Positions 44,074-52,587 of a stretch of DNA of 64,000 nucleotides are shown piece after piece; the stretch's first letter is position 1, and every line of letters begins with the position of its first letter. The position numbers and the translations under genes are program-made. The notes beneath the pieces are model-generated. The model was not told where the DNA came from. It searched no databases and was given only the letters and a program-made list of their open reading frames with translations. Source of the stretch: Streptomyces nojiriensis (GTDB lineage: Bacteria > Actinomycetota > Actinomycetes > Streptomycetales > Streptomycetaceae); NCBI RefSeq assembly GCF_017639205.1, contig NZ_CP071139.1, positions 4,961,001-5,025,000 of the forward strand, read 5' to 3'.

Positions 44074-44117
44074 TTCGCTTTGTAGGATCGGTGCTGATCC
44101 CTTGATCAAGGTGATGG

Positions 44118-44153
44118 CCCGACTGCCGTCTCGATAAAGACGGGGCAATCGGG
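44118..44153 (+). terminator. Hairpin after asd
   Basis: CCCGACTGCCGTCT and AGACGGGGCAATCGGG pair with a short bulge around a CGATAA loop. It lies 45 bp after the asd stop and 92 bp before the sigma factor gene. Confidence 0.6.
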
Positions 44154-44244
44154 AAGAGCGGGTGCGCATGAGGGCAATAGGGATTTTGCTGGTGAGGCTG
44201 CCTCGCGCGTACAACCCTGATGGGGGGACGCGTGTCCAACCGGC

Positions 44245-45108
44245 GTGGCAGACACACTGCTCGAACCGGCCGTCCGGCCGGCGCAGATCGGGATCATCCC
44301 GTCGCGCCGGGGTCTCCGCACACCCGGCGGCGGTTTTCCCGTGATCGTGCCCGTCCCGCCGGCGGGGCCCTCGGCGGGACCGTCGACGGCGCCCGTACGG
44401 ACCGCCGTACCGATCCGGAGCGGTCTCGTGCCCGCGCCGCGCGACAGCGCTGAGACGGACGGGAGCAGCAAGAGCGAGGCGGTCGAGACGGCCGAGGCGG
44501 TCGAAACGGCTGAGACGGCTGAGACGCCCGAGACGGCCGAGGCGGTCGAAACGGCTGAGACGCCCGAGACGGCTGAGACGCCCGAGGTGGTCGAGACGCC
44601 CGAGGTGGTGGCCGGCACCACCGTCGACCACCTCACCGCGACCTACCAGGCGCACTACCGCTCCCTCCTGGGCCTGGCCGCGCTGCTCCTCGACGACACC
44701 GCCTCCTGCGAGGACGTGGTCCAGGAGGCCTTCATCCGGGTGCACTCCGCCCGCAACCGGGTCCGCGACCGGGAGAAGACCCTGGCGTACCTGCGCCAGA
44801 CCGTCGTGAACCTCTCGCGGTCCGCCCTGCGCCGCCGCATCCTCGGCCTCAAGCTGCTCTCGAAGCCGATGCCGGACATGGCGAGCGCCGAAGAGGGCGC
44901 GTACGACCAGCTGGAACGGGACGATCTGATCAAAGCGATGCGTGGACTGCAGCGGCGCCAGCGCGAGGTGCTGGTGCTGCGCTACTTCGCGGACATGACG
45001 GAGGTCCAGGTCGCCGAGACGCTCGGAATATCGCTCGGCTCGGTGAAGGCGTACGGATCGCGGGGCATTGCCGCGCTGCGGGTGGCGATGGAGGCTGCGC
45101 AGTCATGA
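44245..45108 (+). CDS. ECF-type (SigE-like) RNA polymerase sigma factor
   Basis: A 287-residue protein. Residues about 75-120 are an acidic low-complexity run of ETAE/ETPE units, after a Pro-rich N-terminus. Region 2 begins near 128 (VDHLTATYQAHYRSLLGLAALLLDDTASCEDVVQEAFIRVH), and region 4 near 230 has LQRRQREVLVLRYFADMTEVQVAETLGISLGSVKAYGSRGIAAL. It would direct RNA polymerase to specific promoters. The next gene starts in its stop codon and encodes a single-pass membrane protein, the likely anti-sigma partner. GTG 44245 is the only in-frame start before the repeats; a shorter product cannot be excluded. Confidence 0.88.
   Translation: MADTLLEPAVRPAQIGIIPSRRGLRTPGGGFPVIVPVPPAGPSAGPSTAPVRTAVPIRSGLVPAPRDSAETDGSSKSEAVETAEAVETAETAETPETAEAVETAETPETAETPEVVETPEVVAGTTVDHLTATYQAHYRSLLGLAALLLDDTASCEDVVQEAFIRVHSARNRVRDREKTLAYLRQTVVNLSRSALRRRILGLKLLSKPMPDMASAEEGAYDQLERDDLIKAMRGLQRRQREVLVLRYFADMTEVQVAETLGISLGSVKAYGSRGIAALRVAMEAAQS
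44476..44614 (+). repeat. Tandem GAGACGGC/GACGCCC repeats inside the sigma factor gene
   Basis: Imperfect units such as GAGACGGCTGAGACGCCC repeat in frame and encode alternating ETA and ETP. They lie before region 2, so copy-number changes should not affect the sigma fold. Confidence 0.7.
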
Positions 45109-46187
45109 TGGACGACCACACATCGCCGGGCGGGGCGAGCGGGGAAGAAGAGCTGCGCATCCTCCTGCGCGGGGCCGTCGAAGGCCTGCAGCCCTCCGCG
45201 GACGCGCTGGAGCGACTGCGCGACGCCGTCCCCGCGCGCCGGACCCGCAACCGCCGGGCCGCCTTCGTCGGCGCCGCCGCGGCCGTGCTGCTCGTCGGGA
45301 CGGCGATCCCGGCCGCGCTGCACCTGTCCGCGGCCGAGGGCGCGGCCACGGACCACCCGGCGATGGCCGGGCACGGCGAGGCCGCGGGCGACCAGCACAG
45401 CGCACCGGGTTCCAACCCCCACCAGAACGGCTTCGGTGCCCTGCCGAGGTCGACCCACTCCGGCGAGGTCCCGTCCGCGGGCGGGGGCACCGGCCAGCCG
45501 AACGCCACGGCGGTCCCCCCGGCGAACGGTCTGACGGCAGGCCCGTCGGGCGCCGGGACCTCCGCCGGACCGGCCGGTTCCGGCGGGCCGGTGGCGGGCT
45601 CGGGCCCGCTGCCGCCGGTGGCGGCGCCGGGAGTGCCCGGGTGCGGCGCGGACCAGCTCGGGGTGGTGGGATCGGCCCGGGCCCCGGAGACCGACGGCAG
45701 GGTGTACGGCAGCTTCCGGGTCACCAACGTCTCGGCGCAGGGCTGCTCCGTCGCCGGTCAGGACACCCTGACGGCAGCCCCGGCGCCCGGTACCGGGGCC
45801 GGCTCGGGCGCCGGGGTCGCGGTGGTCGGCCACACGGCGGGGGATCCGGCGAGCGGGCTGCTGCCCGACCCGGCGGCCGCTGCTCCGTCGCTGGTGCTCC
45901 CGCCGAACACGGCGTACGAGGTCCGCTTCGCGTGGGTGCCGTCGGGGCAGACCTGCGCACCGGCGAACCCGGACGCGGGCGGCAAGTCCCCGCAGACCGG
46001 CCCGGCGGGCACCACGGGCGGCACGGGCAGCGGACCGGCGGTCGAGCCGCAGTCGGGCGCGTCCCCGGCCCCGGCCGGCGTGGCCGTCTCGCACACCCCG
46101 CAGTCGGGGGCCACGACCACGCGGACGACGATCCCGCAGGCCTGCGGCGGAACGGTCTACCGGACGGGCGCGATCCCGCTGTCCTAG
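45105..46187 (+). CDS. Single-pass membrane protein, probable anti-sigma partner
   Basis: A 360-residue protein. The cytoplasmic residues 1-48 (EEELRILLRGAVEGLQPSADALERLRDAV) are acidic and helical, like short anti-sigma domains. A hydrophobic helix follows at 52-72 (AAFVGAAAAVLLVGTAIPAAL). The exported part is Pro/Gly/Ser-rich, then a beta-rich domain with Cys pairs (VPGCGADQLGVVGSARA, SAQGCSVAGQDTL, SGQTCAPANP, QACGGTVYR) resembling DUF4232-type domains. ATG 45105 overlaps the sigma gene stop (ATGA). It probably holds the sigma factor at the membrane and senses an extracytoplasmic signal. Anti-sigma motif ZAS is not visible. Confidence 0.75.
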   Translation: MMDDHTSPGGASGEEELRILLRGAVEGLQPSADALERLRDAVPARRTRNRRAAFVGAAAAVLLVGTAIPAALHLSAAEGAATDHPAMAGHGEAAGDQHSAPGSNPHQNGFGALPRSTHSGEVPSAGGGTGQPNATAVPPANGLTAGPSGAGTSAGPAGSGGPVAGSGPLPPVAAPGVPGCGADQLGVVGSARAPETDGRVYGSFRVTNVSAQGCSVAGQDTLTAAPAPGTGAGSGAGVAVVGHTAGDPASGLLPDPAAAAPSLVLPPNTAYEVRFAWVPSGQTCAPANPDAGGKSPQTGPAGTTGGTGSGPAVEPQSGASPAPAGVAVSHTPQSGATTTRTTIPQACGGTVYRTGAIPLS

Positions 46188-46268
46188 GCCGTGTCCGCGA
46201 AGTAGCGCCGGCCGCCCGAAGGGCGGGCCCAGGCGTCGCGGGGCGGGCGGGACTTTGCGGACACGGCC
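46187..46268. repeat. MITE-like palindromic element, 82 bp
   Basis: Terminal inverted repeats of 17 bp: GGCCGTGTCCGCGAAGT at 46187-46203 and ACTTTGCGGACACGGCC at 46252-46268, one mismatch. The interior has a second smaller palindrome (GCCCGAAGGGC). It is bounded by CTAG on the left, where the upstream gene stop TAG lies. Ends with GGCCGTGTCCGC resemble those of streptomycete IS-like elements from memory. It may also act as a bidirectional terminator. Confidence 0.55.
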
Positions 46269-46297
46269 TCAGGGGGTGTCCTGCCGAGCAGGCCGGG

Positions 46298-47086
46298 CTA
46301 CCGCGCGGCAGGCTCCAGCAGGCCCGCCTCGGCGTCGCGGATGGTCTCCACCTCGCGGCGGTAGAGCCGGAACCACATGAAGAGCACGAAGGCGGCGAAG
46401 ACGAACCACTCGCCGGTGTAGCCGAGGTTCTGGAAGGCCTTCAGGTCGAGCCCGGTGTTGGTCGGCGCCTGCGCGGGCACCGGAATCATGCCGTCCGACG
46501 GGGTCTGCACGGTCAGCCAGGCGTCGTACAGGTCGTACGGGACGATGTTGACCAGCGAGGCCGCGCTGATCACCCCGAGCTGCCCGGCCGGCAGCCCGCC
46601 CTGGGAGTGGACCCCCTTCGTGCCGGCGTTCTCCGAGGCCTGCAGGGCCCCGCTGACCTCGACCCGGCCGGTCGGCGGGACCGGCGCCTTCGCGGGATCC
46701 GCCGCTCCCGGCAGCCAGCCCCGGACGACCGGGACGGTCTTGCCGGAGTCGGTCTTCAGCAGCGTCAGTACGTAGAACCCGGACCGGCCGTCCAGCCGTC
46801 GCTCGGGCACCAGCAGCTGGTCGCCGTACTCCCCGGCCGTGGAGGCCAGTCGCCCGGAGGTCGTCTTGTCGACCGGAAGCAGCGAGTCCAGGGGCGCGGC
46901 CACCTGGTCGGCCGGCCGCTCCGTGCTCGCTTCCCGGTGGCTGTCGACGCGGTCCTCGAACCGGCCGAGCTGCCAGGACCCCATGAACAGGCAGAAGGGA
47001 ACGGCGAGCGCGACGAAGACGTTGATCCCCCACCAGCGCGGGGTCAGGAGAAACCGGTGCACCCCACCACCGTACGGGGGGTGCAC
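46298..47086 (-). CDS. SURF1 family protein (cytochrome oxidase assembly)
   Basis: A 262-residue protein with an N-terminal membrane segment (residues about 20-38: GINVFVALAVPFCLFMGSWQL, the usual W-Q-L/R-x-x-R at its end reads GSWQLGRFE) and a second one near the C-terminus (WFVFAAFVLFMWFRLYRRE). Between them lies a periplasm-side beta-rich domain, with VPVVRGWLPG matching the conserved VNRGWVP motif. SURF1 helps heme insertion in cytochrome aa3 oxidase. GTG 47086 is supported by GGGAGG; GTG 47062 is the alternative. Both lie in a perfect palindrome. The S9 peptidase gene ends 19 bp upstream. Confidence 0.9.
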   Translation of the reverse strand: MHPPYGGGVHRFLLTPRWWGINVFVALAVPFCLFMGSWQLGRFEDRVDSHREASTERPADQVAAPLDSLLPVDKTTSGRLASTAGEYGDQLLVPERRLDGRSGFYVLTLLKTDSGKTVPVVRGWLPGAADPAKAPVPPTGRVEVSGALQASENAGTKGVHSQGGLPAGQLGVISAASLVNIVPYDLYDAWLTVQTPSDGMIPVPAQAPTNTGLDLKAFQNLGYTGEWFVFAAFVLFMWFRLYRREVETIRDAEAGLLEPAAR

Positions 47087-47090
47087 CGGT
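47053..47090. terminator. Palindrome over the SURF1 start
   Basis: ACCGGTGCACCCC (47053-47065) and GGGGTGCACCGGT (47078-47090) pair perfectly with a 12-nt loop. It follows the S9 peptidase stop and covers both candidate SURF1 start codons. It could terminate the peptidase mRNA or mask SURF1 translation in readthrough mRNA. Confidence 0.55.
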
Positions 47091-47105
47091 CGGCCTCCCG
47101 CAGGG

Positions 47106-48911
47106 TCAGTGGGGCAGGTGCTTCAGCGCGAACTCCAGCTCCATCCGAACCTGCTTGATCCGCTCCTCCACCACCAGCGAACCGTGCCCCGCGTCGTACC
47201 GGTACACCTCGTGCACGGCCCCGCGCGCGGCGAGCCGGTCCACGTAGTTGTCGATCTGGCGGATCGGGCACCGCGGGTCGTTCACGCCGGCCGCGATGTG
47301 GACCGGCGCCTTCACGGCGTCCACGTACGTCAGCGGCGAGGACGCCTCGAAGCGGTCCGGGACCTCCTCCGGCGTACCGCCGAAGAGGGTGCGGTCCAGC
47401 GCCTTCAGCGCCTCCATCTCGTCGTGGTAGGCCGTCACGTAGTCCGCGACCGGTACGGCGGCCAGGCCCACGGCCCAGGCGTCGGGCTGCGTGCCCAGGC
47501 CCAGCAGCGTCAGGTACCCGCCCCAGGAACCGCCCGACAGCACCATGCGAGCCGGGTCCGCGAGGCCCGAGGAGACCGCCCACTCCCGGACCGCCGCGAT
47601 GTCCTCCAGCTCGATCAGCCCGACCCGGTGCTTGAGTGCGTCGGTCCACTCGCGGCCGTACCCCGTCGAGCCGCGGTAGTTGACCCGCACCACGGCGAAG
47701 CCGTGGTCCAGCCAGGCCGCCGGGGCCGACGCGAAGGAGTCGCTGTCGTGCCAGGTCGGCCCGCCGTGGACCTCGAAGACCGTCGGGAACGGACCCTCGC
47801 CGTGCCCCGCCGGCCGCTGCGCGAGCGCGTGGATCCGCCCGCCGGGACCCTCCACCCACACGTCCTCGACCGGCATCGAGCCGGGCGCCCGGAAACCGGG
47901 CGGGTCCAGCACGATCCCGCCCGCGGTGGACCGTACCGCCGAGGGCTCGGCGGCCGACGACCACAGGTACTCCACCGTCCCGTCGGGCCGTGCGGTGGCA
48001 CCCGACACCGACCCCGCGGGCGTGTCCACGCGGACCAGCTCCCGTGCGGCCAGGTCGTAGCGCCACAGCTCGCTGCGCGCCTCGAAGCTGTGCTCGACCA
48101 GCAGCGCGGACCCGTCCGGATACCACTCGGCGGCGACGTCGCCCGGCAGGTCGATCGCGAGCTCCTGCTCGGCGCCGGTGGCCACGTCCCACACCATCGG
48201 CTCCCAGCGGCCGCGCCGCTGGTGGCCGACGAGCAGCCGGGTGTCGCCCACGAGCGGCGCGAAACCGAGGACCTCCAGGCCCAGCTCCCGGGACCCGCCC
48301 CGGGAGTCGTCCAGCTCGGCGACGGTGGTCCCGTCCAGGGTCAGGACGCGCAGGGCGGAGTGCATCGCGTCGCCGTGCTCGGTGTGCTCGACGGCCACCA
48401 GCGTCCCGTCGCGGGACAGGTCGCCGACGCCGGCCGACTCCCGGTGCCGGTAGATCACGGTCGGCGCGGAGCCGTCCGGCCGGACCACGTGGACGGTCGA
48501 GCCGTCCTCGTCGGTGGAGCGCCCCACGACGGCGGTCCCGTCCCGCCCGATGGCCAGCCCGGCGGGGTACGAGGGCTCCAGGCCCGGGGTGGCCGGTTCG
48601 TCGGGGCCGCCCGCGAAGGGCTGGCGCACCCAGGTGCCGAACTCGTCGCCGTCGGTGTCGGAGAACCACCAGATCCACTCGCCGTCGGGGGTGAGGGTGC
48701 CGTCGGTGGTGCCGTTGGGGCGGTTCGTGGCCTGCCGCTGCTCGCCGGTGGCACGGTCCCACGCGTAGATCTCGTAGGTTCCGGTCGCGTTGGATACGAA
48801 GAGCGAACGGTCCGGGGCGTCCTCGGCCCAGTCGGGGAGCCCGACGCGCGGTGCCCGGAACCGCTTCTCCCAGTCGGGCATGTCGGGGGTCATCTCACTG
48901 TCGCTGGTCAT
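47106..48911 (-). CDS. S9 family serine peptidase (prolyl oligopeptidase-like)
   Basis: About 601 residues. An N-terminal beta-propeller runs to roughly residue 340, with blades such as DGEWIWWFSDTDGDEFG and VGDTRLLVGHQRRGRWEPMV. The C-terminal alpha/beta hydrolase holds the nucleophile Ser462 in VLSGGSWGGYLTLLG, the acid in AGVNDPRCPIRQID and the His in YDAGHGSLVVEE. It would cleave short peptides in the cytoplasm; no signal peptide is seen. The start is uncertain: ATG at 48911, 48893 and 48920 are all possible, and none has a strong ribosome site. Divergent from a small basic protein gene. Confidence 0.9.
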   Translation of the reverse strand: MTSDSEMTPDMPDWEKRFRAPRVGLPDWAEDAPDRSLFVSNATGTYEIYAWDRATGEQRQATNRPNGTTDGTLTPDGEWIWWFSDTDGDEFGTWVRQPFAGGPDEPATPGLEPSYPAGLAIGRDGTAVVGRSTDEDGSTVHVVRPDGSAPTVIYRHRESAGVGDLSRDGTLVAVEHTEHGDAMHSALRVLTLDGTTVAELDDSRGGSRELGLEVLGFAPLVGDTRLLVGHQRRGRWEPMVWDVATGAEQELAIDLPGDVAAEWYPDGSALLVEHSFEARSELWRYDLAARELVRVDTPAGSVSGATARPDGTVEYLWSSAAEPSAVRSTAGGIVLDPPGFRAPGSMPVEDVWVEGPGGRIHALAQRPAGHGEGPFPTVFEVHGGPTWHDSDSFASAPAAWLDHGFAVVRVNYRGSTGYGREWTDALKHRVGLIELEDIAAVREWAVSSGLADPARMVLSGGSWGGYLTLLGLGTQPDAWAVGLAAVPVADYVTAYHDEMEALKALDRTLFGGTPEEVPDRFEASSPLTYVDAVKAPVHIAAGVNDPRCPIRQIDNYVDRLAARGAVHEVYRYDAGHGSLVVEERIKQVRMELEFALKHLPH

Positions 48912-49008
48912 GCGCCCCATTGTGGCCGCAGCGCTCCCCGGGATGCCGACCGCTGCGAACGGGCGCACAGTGGAACGCGTCGGCCGTTCCGTCCGAGGAG
49001 GAACGATC

Positions 49009-49176
49009 ATGGCCAAGAAGGCCCGCACCGGCCACCACAGCCACCAGGACTCCGAGCGCGCGCTGGCCAAGAACACGGCCGCCGAGGCCCGTGCCAAGGC
49101 CGCGTTCCGGGACGCCCACAGCACCGCCGCGAAAACGCGCGGCATGCAGCAGAAGGCCCAGGCCAAGCGCGGCTAG
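49009..49176 (+). CDS. Small basic hypothetical protein
   Basis: A 55-residue Lys/Arg/Ala-rich, highly charged helical protein, beginning MAKKARTGHHSHQDSERALAK. ATG 49009 is strongly supported by GAGGAGGAACG just upstream. It resembles small nucleic-acid-binding or ribosome-associated proteins by composition, but there is no recognised domain. It is followed by the cytosine deaminase gene after 35 bp. Confidence 0.65.
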   Translation: MAKKARTGHHSHQDSERALAKNTAAEARAKAAFRDAHSTAAKTRGMQQKAQAKRG

Positions 49177-49211
49177 GCCCGCTCCGCCCGAGGTCTGTCT
49201 AGGCTGGCGCC

Positions 49212-50513
49212 ATGCGGATGATCGTCCGGGGCGCCCGGCTGCTGCACACCCACGGCCTGTCCGACGTCGAGGTCGCGGAGGACGGCCGCATCGCGCGGGT
49301 CGTCCCGTACGACGATCAGAAGGAACCACCGGTCACCGGCATCCTCATCGAGGCCCACGGCGGGCTGCTCACGCCCCCCTTCGTCGAGCCGCACATCCAC
49401 CTCGACACGGCGCTGACCGTCGGCGAGCCCCGCCCCAACGCCTCCGGCACCCTCTGGGAGGGCATCGCCTGCTGGAGCGAGCGCAAGCGGACCCTGACCC
49501 GCGAGGACGTGATCGCGCGGGCCACCGAGGTGCTGCGCTGGCAGGCCGCCCACGGGGTGCTGCACGTGCGGACCCACTGCGACGTCACCGACCCGGACCT
49601 CACCGCGCTCGAGGCGCTGCTGGAGGTGCGCGACCGGGTGCGGGACTTCATGACCCTGCAGATCGTGGCCTTCCCGCAGGAGGGCATCGTCTCCTTCCCG
49701 GGCGGTGAGGGGCTGATGCGCGAGGCCGTCGCCCGCGGGGCGGACGTCGTCGGGGCGATCCCGCACTTCGAGGACACCCGCGAGGACGGTCTCGCCTCGC
49801 TGCACACGGCCTTCGCGCTGGCCGAGGAGCACGGCCTGCGGGTGGACGCGCACTGCGACGAGATCGACGACGAGCAGTCCCGCTTCGTGGAGGTGCTGGC
49901 CACGCTGGCCCTGCGCTCGGGGCTGCGGGGGCGCGCCACGGCCTCGCACACGACGGCCATGGGCTCCTACAACGGCGCGTACAGCTTCAAACTCCAGCGC
50001 CTGCTCGCCCGCTCCGGCATCAACCTGGTCTCCAACCCCTTCGCCAACCTGGGCCTGCAGGGCCGCTTCGACGCCTATCCCAAGCGGCGCGGCCTGACCC
50101 AGGTCAAGGAGATGCTGGCGGCCGGGGTCAACGTCGCCTTCGGCCACGACGACGTGATGGACCCCTGGAACGCGCTGGGCACCGCCAACCCGCTGCAGAC
50201 CGCCCTCGTCGGGCTGTACGCCGCCCAGCTCACCGGCGCCGACGAGATCCCGCTGGCCTTCTCGATGGTGACGGAGCGCGCGGCGCGGGTGCTCGGCCTC
50301 GCGGAGACGGAGTACGGCATCACTGCGGGTGCCCCCGCCTCCTTCGTGCTGCTGCCCGCGCCGTCGCCCGAGGAGGCGATCCGCCGCCAGGTCCGCCCGC
50401 GGTACGTCGTCTCGCGCGGGACCGTCCTCGCCGAGACCCCGCCCGCTCCGACCCGGCTGAACTGGCCGGGGGAGCCCCCGTCCGAGATCGACTTCAGCCG
50501 ACGCCTACGCTGA
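49212..50513 (+). CDS. codA: Cytosine deaminase-like amidohydrolase
   Basis: A 433-residue metal-dependent enzyme. The metal-site histidines are His61 and His63 in FVEPHIHLDTALT, with His214 in VDAHCDEIDDEQSRF (Glu217 as the catalytic acid) and His246 in ATASHTTAMGSYNG. The acidic metal ligand is in VAFGHDDVMDPWN (Asp313). These match the E. coli CodA arrangement well, so conversion of cytosine to uracil and ammonia is the best guess; other base deamination is possible. It sits in a run of small metabolic genes, followed by an HD-domain gene 6 bp downstream. Confidence 0.88.
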   Translation: MRMIVRGARLLHTHGLSDVEVAEDGRIARVVPYDDQKEPPVTGILIEAHGGLLTPPFVEPHIHLDTALTVGEPRPNASGTLWEGIACWSERKRTLTREDVIARATEVLRWQAAHGVLHVRTHCDVTDPDLTALEALLEVRDRVRDFMTLQIVAFPQEGIVSFPGGEGLMREAVARGADVVGAIPHFEDTREDGLASLHTAFALAEEHGLRVDAHCDEIDDEQSRFVEVLATLALRSGLRGRATASHTTAMGSYNGAYSFKLQRLLARSGINLVSNPFANLGLQGRFDAYPKRRGLTQVKEMLAAGVNVAFGHDDVMDPWNALGTANPLQTALVGLYAAQLTGADEIPLAFSMVTERAARVLGLAETEYGITAGAPASFVLLPAPSPEEAIRRQVRPRYVVSRGTVLAETPPAPTRLNWPGEPPSEIDFSRRLR

Positions 50514-50519
50514 CGCCCC

Positions 50520-51116
50520 ATGAAGACGTGGACGCTTGACACAGCATCGGCCCGCGCAGCTCTCGAGATCGCCTCGGAGTACGCGGACACGACCCTCCTG
50601 AACCACTCGGTCCGCTCCTACGCCTTCGGCGCCCGGTACGCGGAGCAGCACGGGCTGGCGTACGACGCGGAACTCCTCTACGTCAGCGCCCTGGTGCACG
50701 ATCTGGGCCTGACCGCGCCCTTCGACAGCCACACCCTGCCCTTCGAGGAGGCCGGCGGCCATGTCGCACGCGTCCTGACGGCGGGCCTGGGCTGGCCGGC
50801 GGCGCGGCGGGCGCGCGCCGAGGAGGTCATCGTCCTGCACATGCGGGACGACGTGAGCGCGGCCGAGGACGTGGAGAGCCACCTGCTGCAGGTGGGTACG
50901 AGCGCGGACGTCTCGGGCCTGCGCGTCGCCGAGTTCGATCCCGCCTTCACGGCCGACCTCCTCGCCGCGTACCCGCGGGGCGACTTCGGCGCCGCGTTCC
51001 TCGCGCTGGTCCAGGACCAGGCCGCGCGCAAGCCCGACTGCGCGGCGGCCGCGTACGTGGCCGGCGGCGCGGCCGCCCGGATCGCCGCCAACCCGCTGGA
51101 GCGGCCGCAGGGGTAG
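50520..51116 (+). CDS. HD-domain protein (cyanamide hydratase-like)
   Basis: A 198-residue helical metal-binding protein. The HD signature is formed by His29 in TTLLNHSVRSYAFG and His60-Asp61 in LYVSALVHDLGLTAPF, with a third His-containing motif near 110 (VIVLHMRDDVS). Similar proteins are annotated as cyanamide hydratase or phosphohydrolase. It starts 6 bp after the cytosine deaminase stop, so it is cotranscribed and may handle a nitrogenous by-product. Substrate unknown. Confidence 0.82.
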   Translation: MKTWTLDTASARAALEIASEYADTTLLNHSVRSYAFGARYAEQHGLAYDAELLYVSALVHDLGLTAPFDSHTLPFEEAGGHVARVLTAGLGWPAARRARAEEVIVLHMRDDVSAAEDVESHLLQVGTSADVSGLRVAEFDPAFTADLLAAYPRGDFGAAFLALVQDQAARKPDCAAAAYVAGGAAARIAANPLERPQG

Positions 51117-51186
51117 CCCGGTACGCGGGGGTCACGTCACGCGGGGGGTCACGCATATCGGTCACCGTGTCGGATAACGTGCCCGC

Positions 51187-51702
51187 ATGTCGTGGGACGA
51201 GGACGGAACACCGCACCCGCTCGCACTGCGCCGCACCGGCCGCAGCGAACTGGAGCCGGACCGGCTGCCCGAGATGCGGGAGCTGGAGGTGCTCGGCTGG
51301 GAGCCGGCCCCCGAGGACCTGCGCTGGGTGTTCCTCCCGTACGTCTGGCCCCCCGCGGACCGCACCTGGATCCCCGACCGGTCCACCCACTGGGCGGTGG
51401 ACACCGCCCTCGACGGCCACGGCCACATCACCGGCGTGGAGTGCGCCCCGCTGCCCGAGCCCGACCTACGGGACCTCGACCGCGAGGCCGACGAAGCCCT
51501 CGCGGCGCTCGGGCTCCCGCCCCGCCCGCGGGGGCGCCTGTGGCTGCTGCGCCCGGTCGGCCCCTTCACCACCCTCGGCGCGCTCCTCGACCACCTCGAC
51601 GGCCTGGCCGCGGCGGGCGCCGTGGCGGCCCGGCCCTCCGAGGCCTTCCTCGCCCTGGCCCGGACCGAACTCGCCGCACTCGCCGCCCCTGAGGAGCGGT
51701 GA
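51187..51702 (+). CDS. Hypothetical protein
   Basis: A 171-residue cytosolic protein, acidic and Trp-rich in the first half (LRWVFLPYVWPPADRTWIPD), with a helical Ala-rich end. It starts at ATG 51187 just after a spacer. No domain recognised and no membrane segment. It is followed closely by another small unknown gene, so the two may form a unit. Function unknown. Confidence 0.7.
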   Translation: MSWDEDGTPHPLALRRTGRSELEPDRLPEMRELEVLGWEPAPEDLRWVFLPYVWPPADRTWIPDRSTHWAVDTALDGHGHITGVECAPLPEPDLRDLDREADEALAALGLPPRPRGRLWLLRPVGPFTTLGALLDHLDGLAAAGAVAARPSEAFLALARTELAALAAPEER

Positions 51703-51758
51703 GGTGTGGAGGGTGTGGCTACGCTTGTCGTGAGGGGGTACCGCTGGGAGGCGATCTC

Positions 51759-52037
51759 ATGGGTCGGCGCCATCACTTCCACATCGACCACGACGGGCAT
51801 TCGGTCAGCGCCACGGTCCAGACCGGGCACACCGCCGTCGTGGAGGTACTGGTGGACGGCAAGGAGACCGGACACGCCACGACGCACGACGACCACCCCG
51901 TGACCGTGCACGTCGAGCTGCCGACGGATCCACCGACGCAGGTCTCCGTCCGCGCGACGCCCGGGCCGGGCGTGCCCCGCTGCATCTTCGAGGCCCCGGC
52001 CATCGAGCCGCACATCATGTCCCCCCGCCCCTACTGA
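51759..52037 (+). CDS. Small hypothetical protein
   Basis: A 92-residue His/Asp-rich protein, reading MGRRHHFHIDHDGHSVSATV, then VEVLVDGKETGHATTHDD. ATG 51759 has GGGAGG upstream at suitable spacing; an upstream GTG would overlap the previous gene. The beta-rich sequence and clustered His residues could bind metal. No known domain. Confidence 0.6.
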   Translation: MGRRHHFHIDHDGHSVSATVQTGHTAVVEVLVDGKETGHATTHDDHPVTVHVELPTDPPTQVSVRATPGPGVPRCIFEAPAIEPHIMSPRPY

Positions 52038-52090
52038 CCCGCTGACCCGCTGACCCGATGGCCTGCTGACGGCGGCGGCCGCGGCCGCGA

Positions 52091-52561
52091 CTACCGGCTC
52101 CCCTTGCGCTCCTGCGTCGCGGACCGGATCTCCTCCGTCGCCTCCCGGAACGCGGGGGCGGCGCGCCTGAAGTAGTCGAAGAGCAACTCCTGCTGCTCCG
52201 GCGTGTACCCGGCGAGCACCTCGCCGATCCGCTTCCGGGCCGGCCCCACGGCGGCCTCGACCTGCGCCAGCGCGCCGGGCACGGCCTCGACCACGACCTT
52301 GCGCCGGTCGCCCGGGTCGGCGGTGCGCCGTACGTACCCCGCGCGCTCCAGCCGGTCGATCAACCGCGTCGTCGCCCCCGTCGTGAGGCCGGTCCCGGCC
52401 GCGAGCTCGCCGGAGGTGAGACCGCCGGCCAGGGTGATCCGGCTGAGCGCGTACCACTCGGACGCCTGGAGGCCAGCCGCCTCCGCGCCCGCCATGCCGT
52501 GCAGCCCCACGGCGTCGACGTAGTCCCGAAAGACCGCCCGCCGGTCGTCGTGCTCCGCCAT
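52091..52561 (-). CDS. MarR-family transcriptional regulator
   Basis: A 156-residue winged-helix dimer. Core motifs are ASEWYALSRITLAGGLTSGELAAGTGLTTGATTRLIDRLERAGYVRRTADPGDRRKVVVE, the last part being the wing with a conserved DxRxxxV. C-terminal helices follow (EEIRSATQER). It is divergent from the SnoaL-like gene, and the spacer contains two copies of a TGCATGTATGCA-like palindrome. It probably represses both genes. Confidence 0.9.
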   Translation of the reverse strand: MAEHDDRRAVFRDYVDAVGLHGMAGAEAAGLQASEWYALSRITLAGGLTSGELAAGTGLTTGATTRLIDRLERAGYVRRTADPGDRRKVVVEAVPGALAQVEAAVGPARKRIGEVLAGYTPEQQELLFDYFRRAAPAFREATEEIRSATQERKGSR

Positions 52562-52587
52562 CGCGAACCCGCCTTCCCCTTGTCATT

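Noticed and set aside
44220..44453. Alternative frame at the start of the sigma gene with a better ribosome site
   Set aside because: It gives an arginine-rich product that stops early and does not join the sigma factor frame. Third-position G/C bias supports the GTG 44245 frame.
48790..49008. Longer version of the small basic protein gene starting at 48790
   Set aside because: The extension overlaps the S9 peptidase gene and lacks a ribosome site, while ATG 49009 has a strong one.
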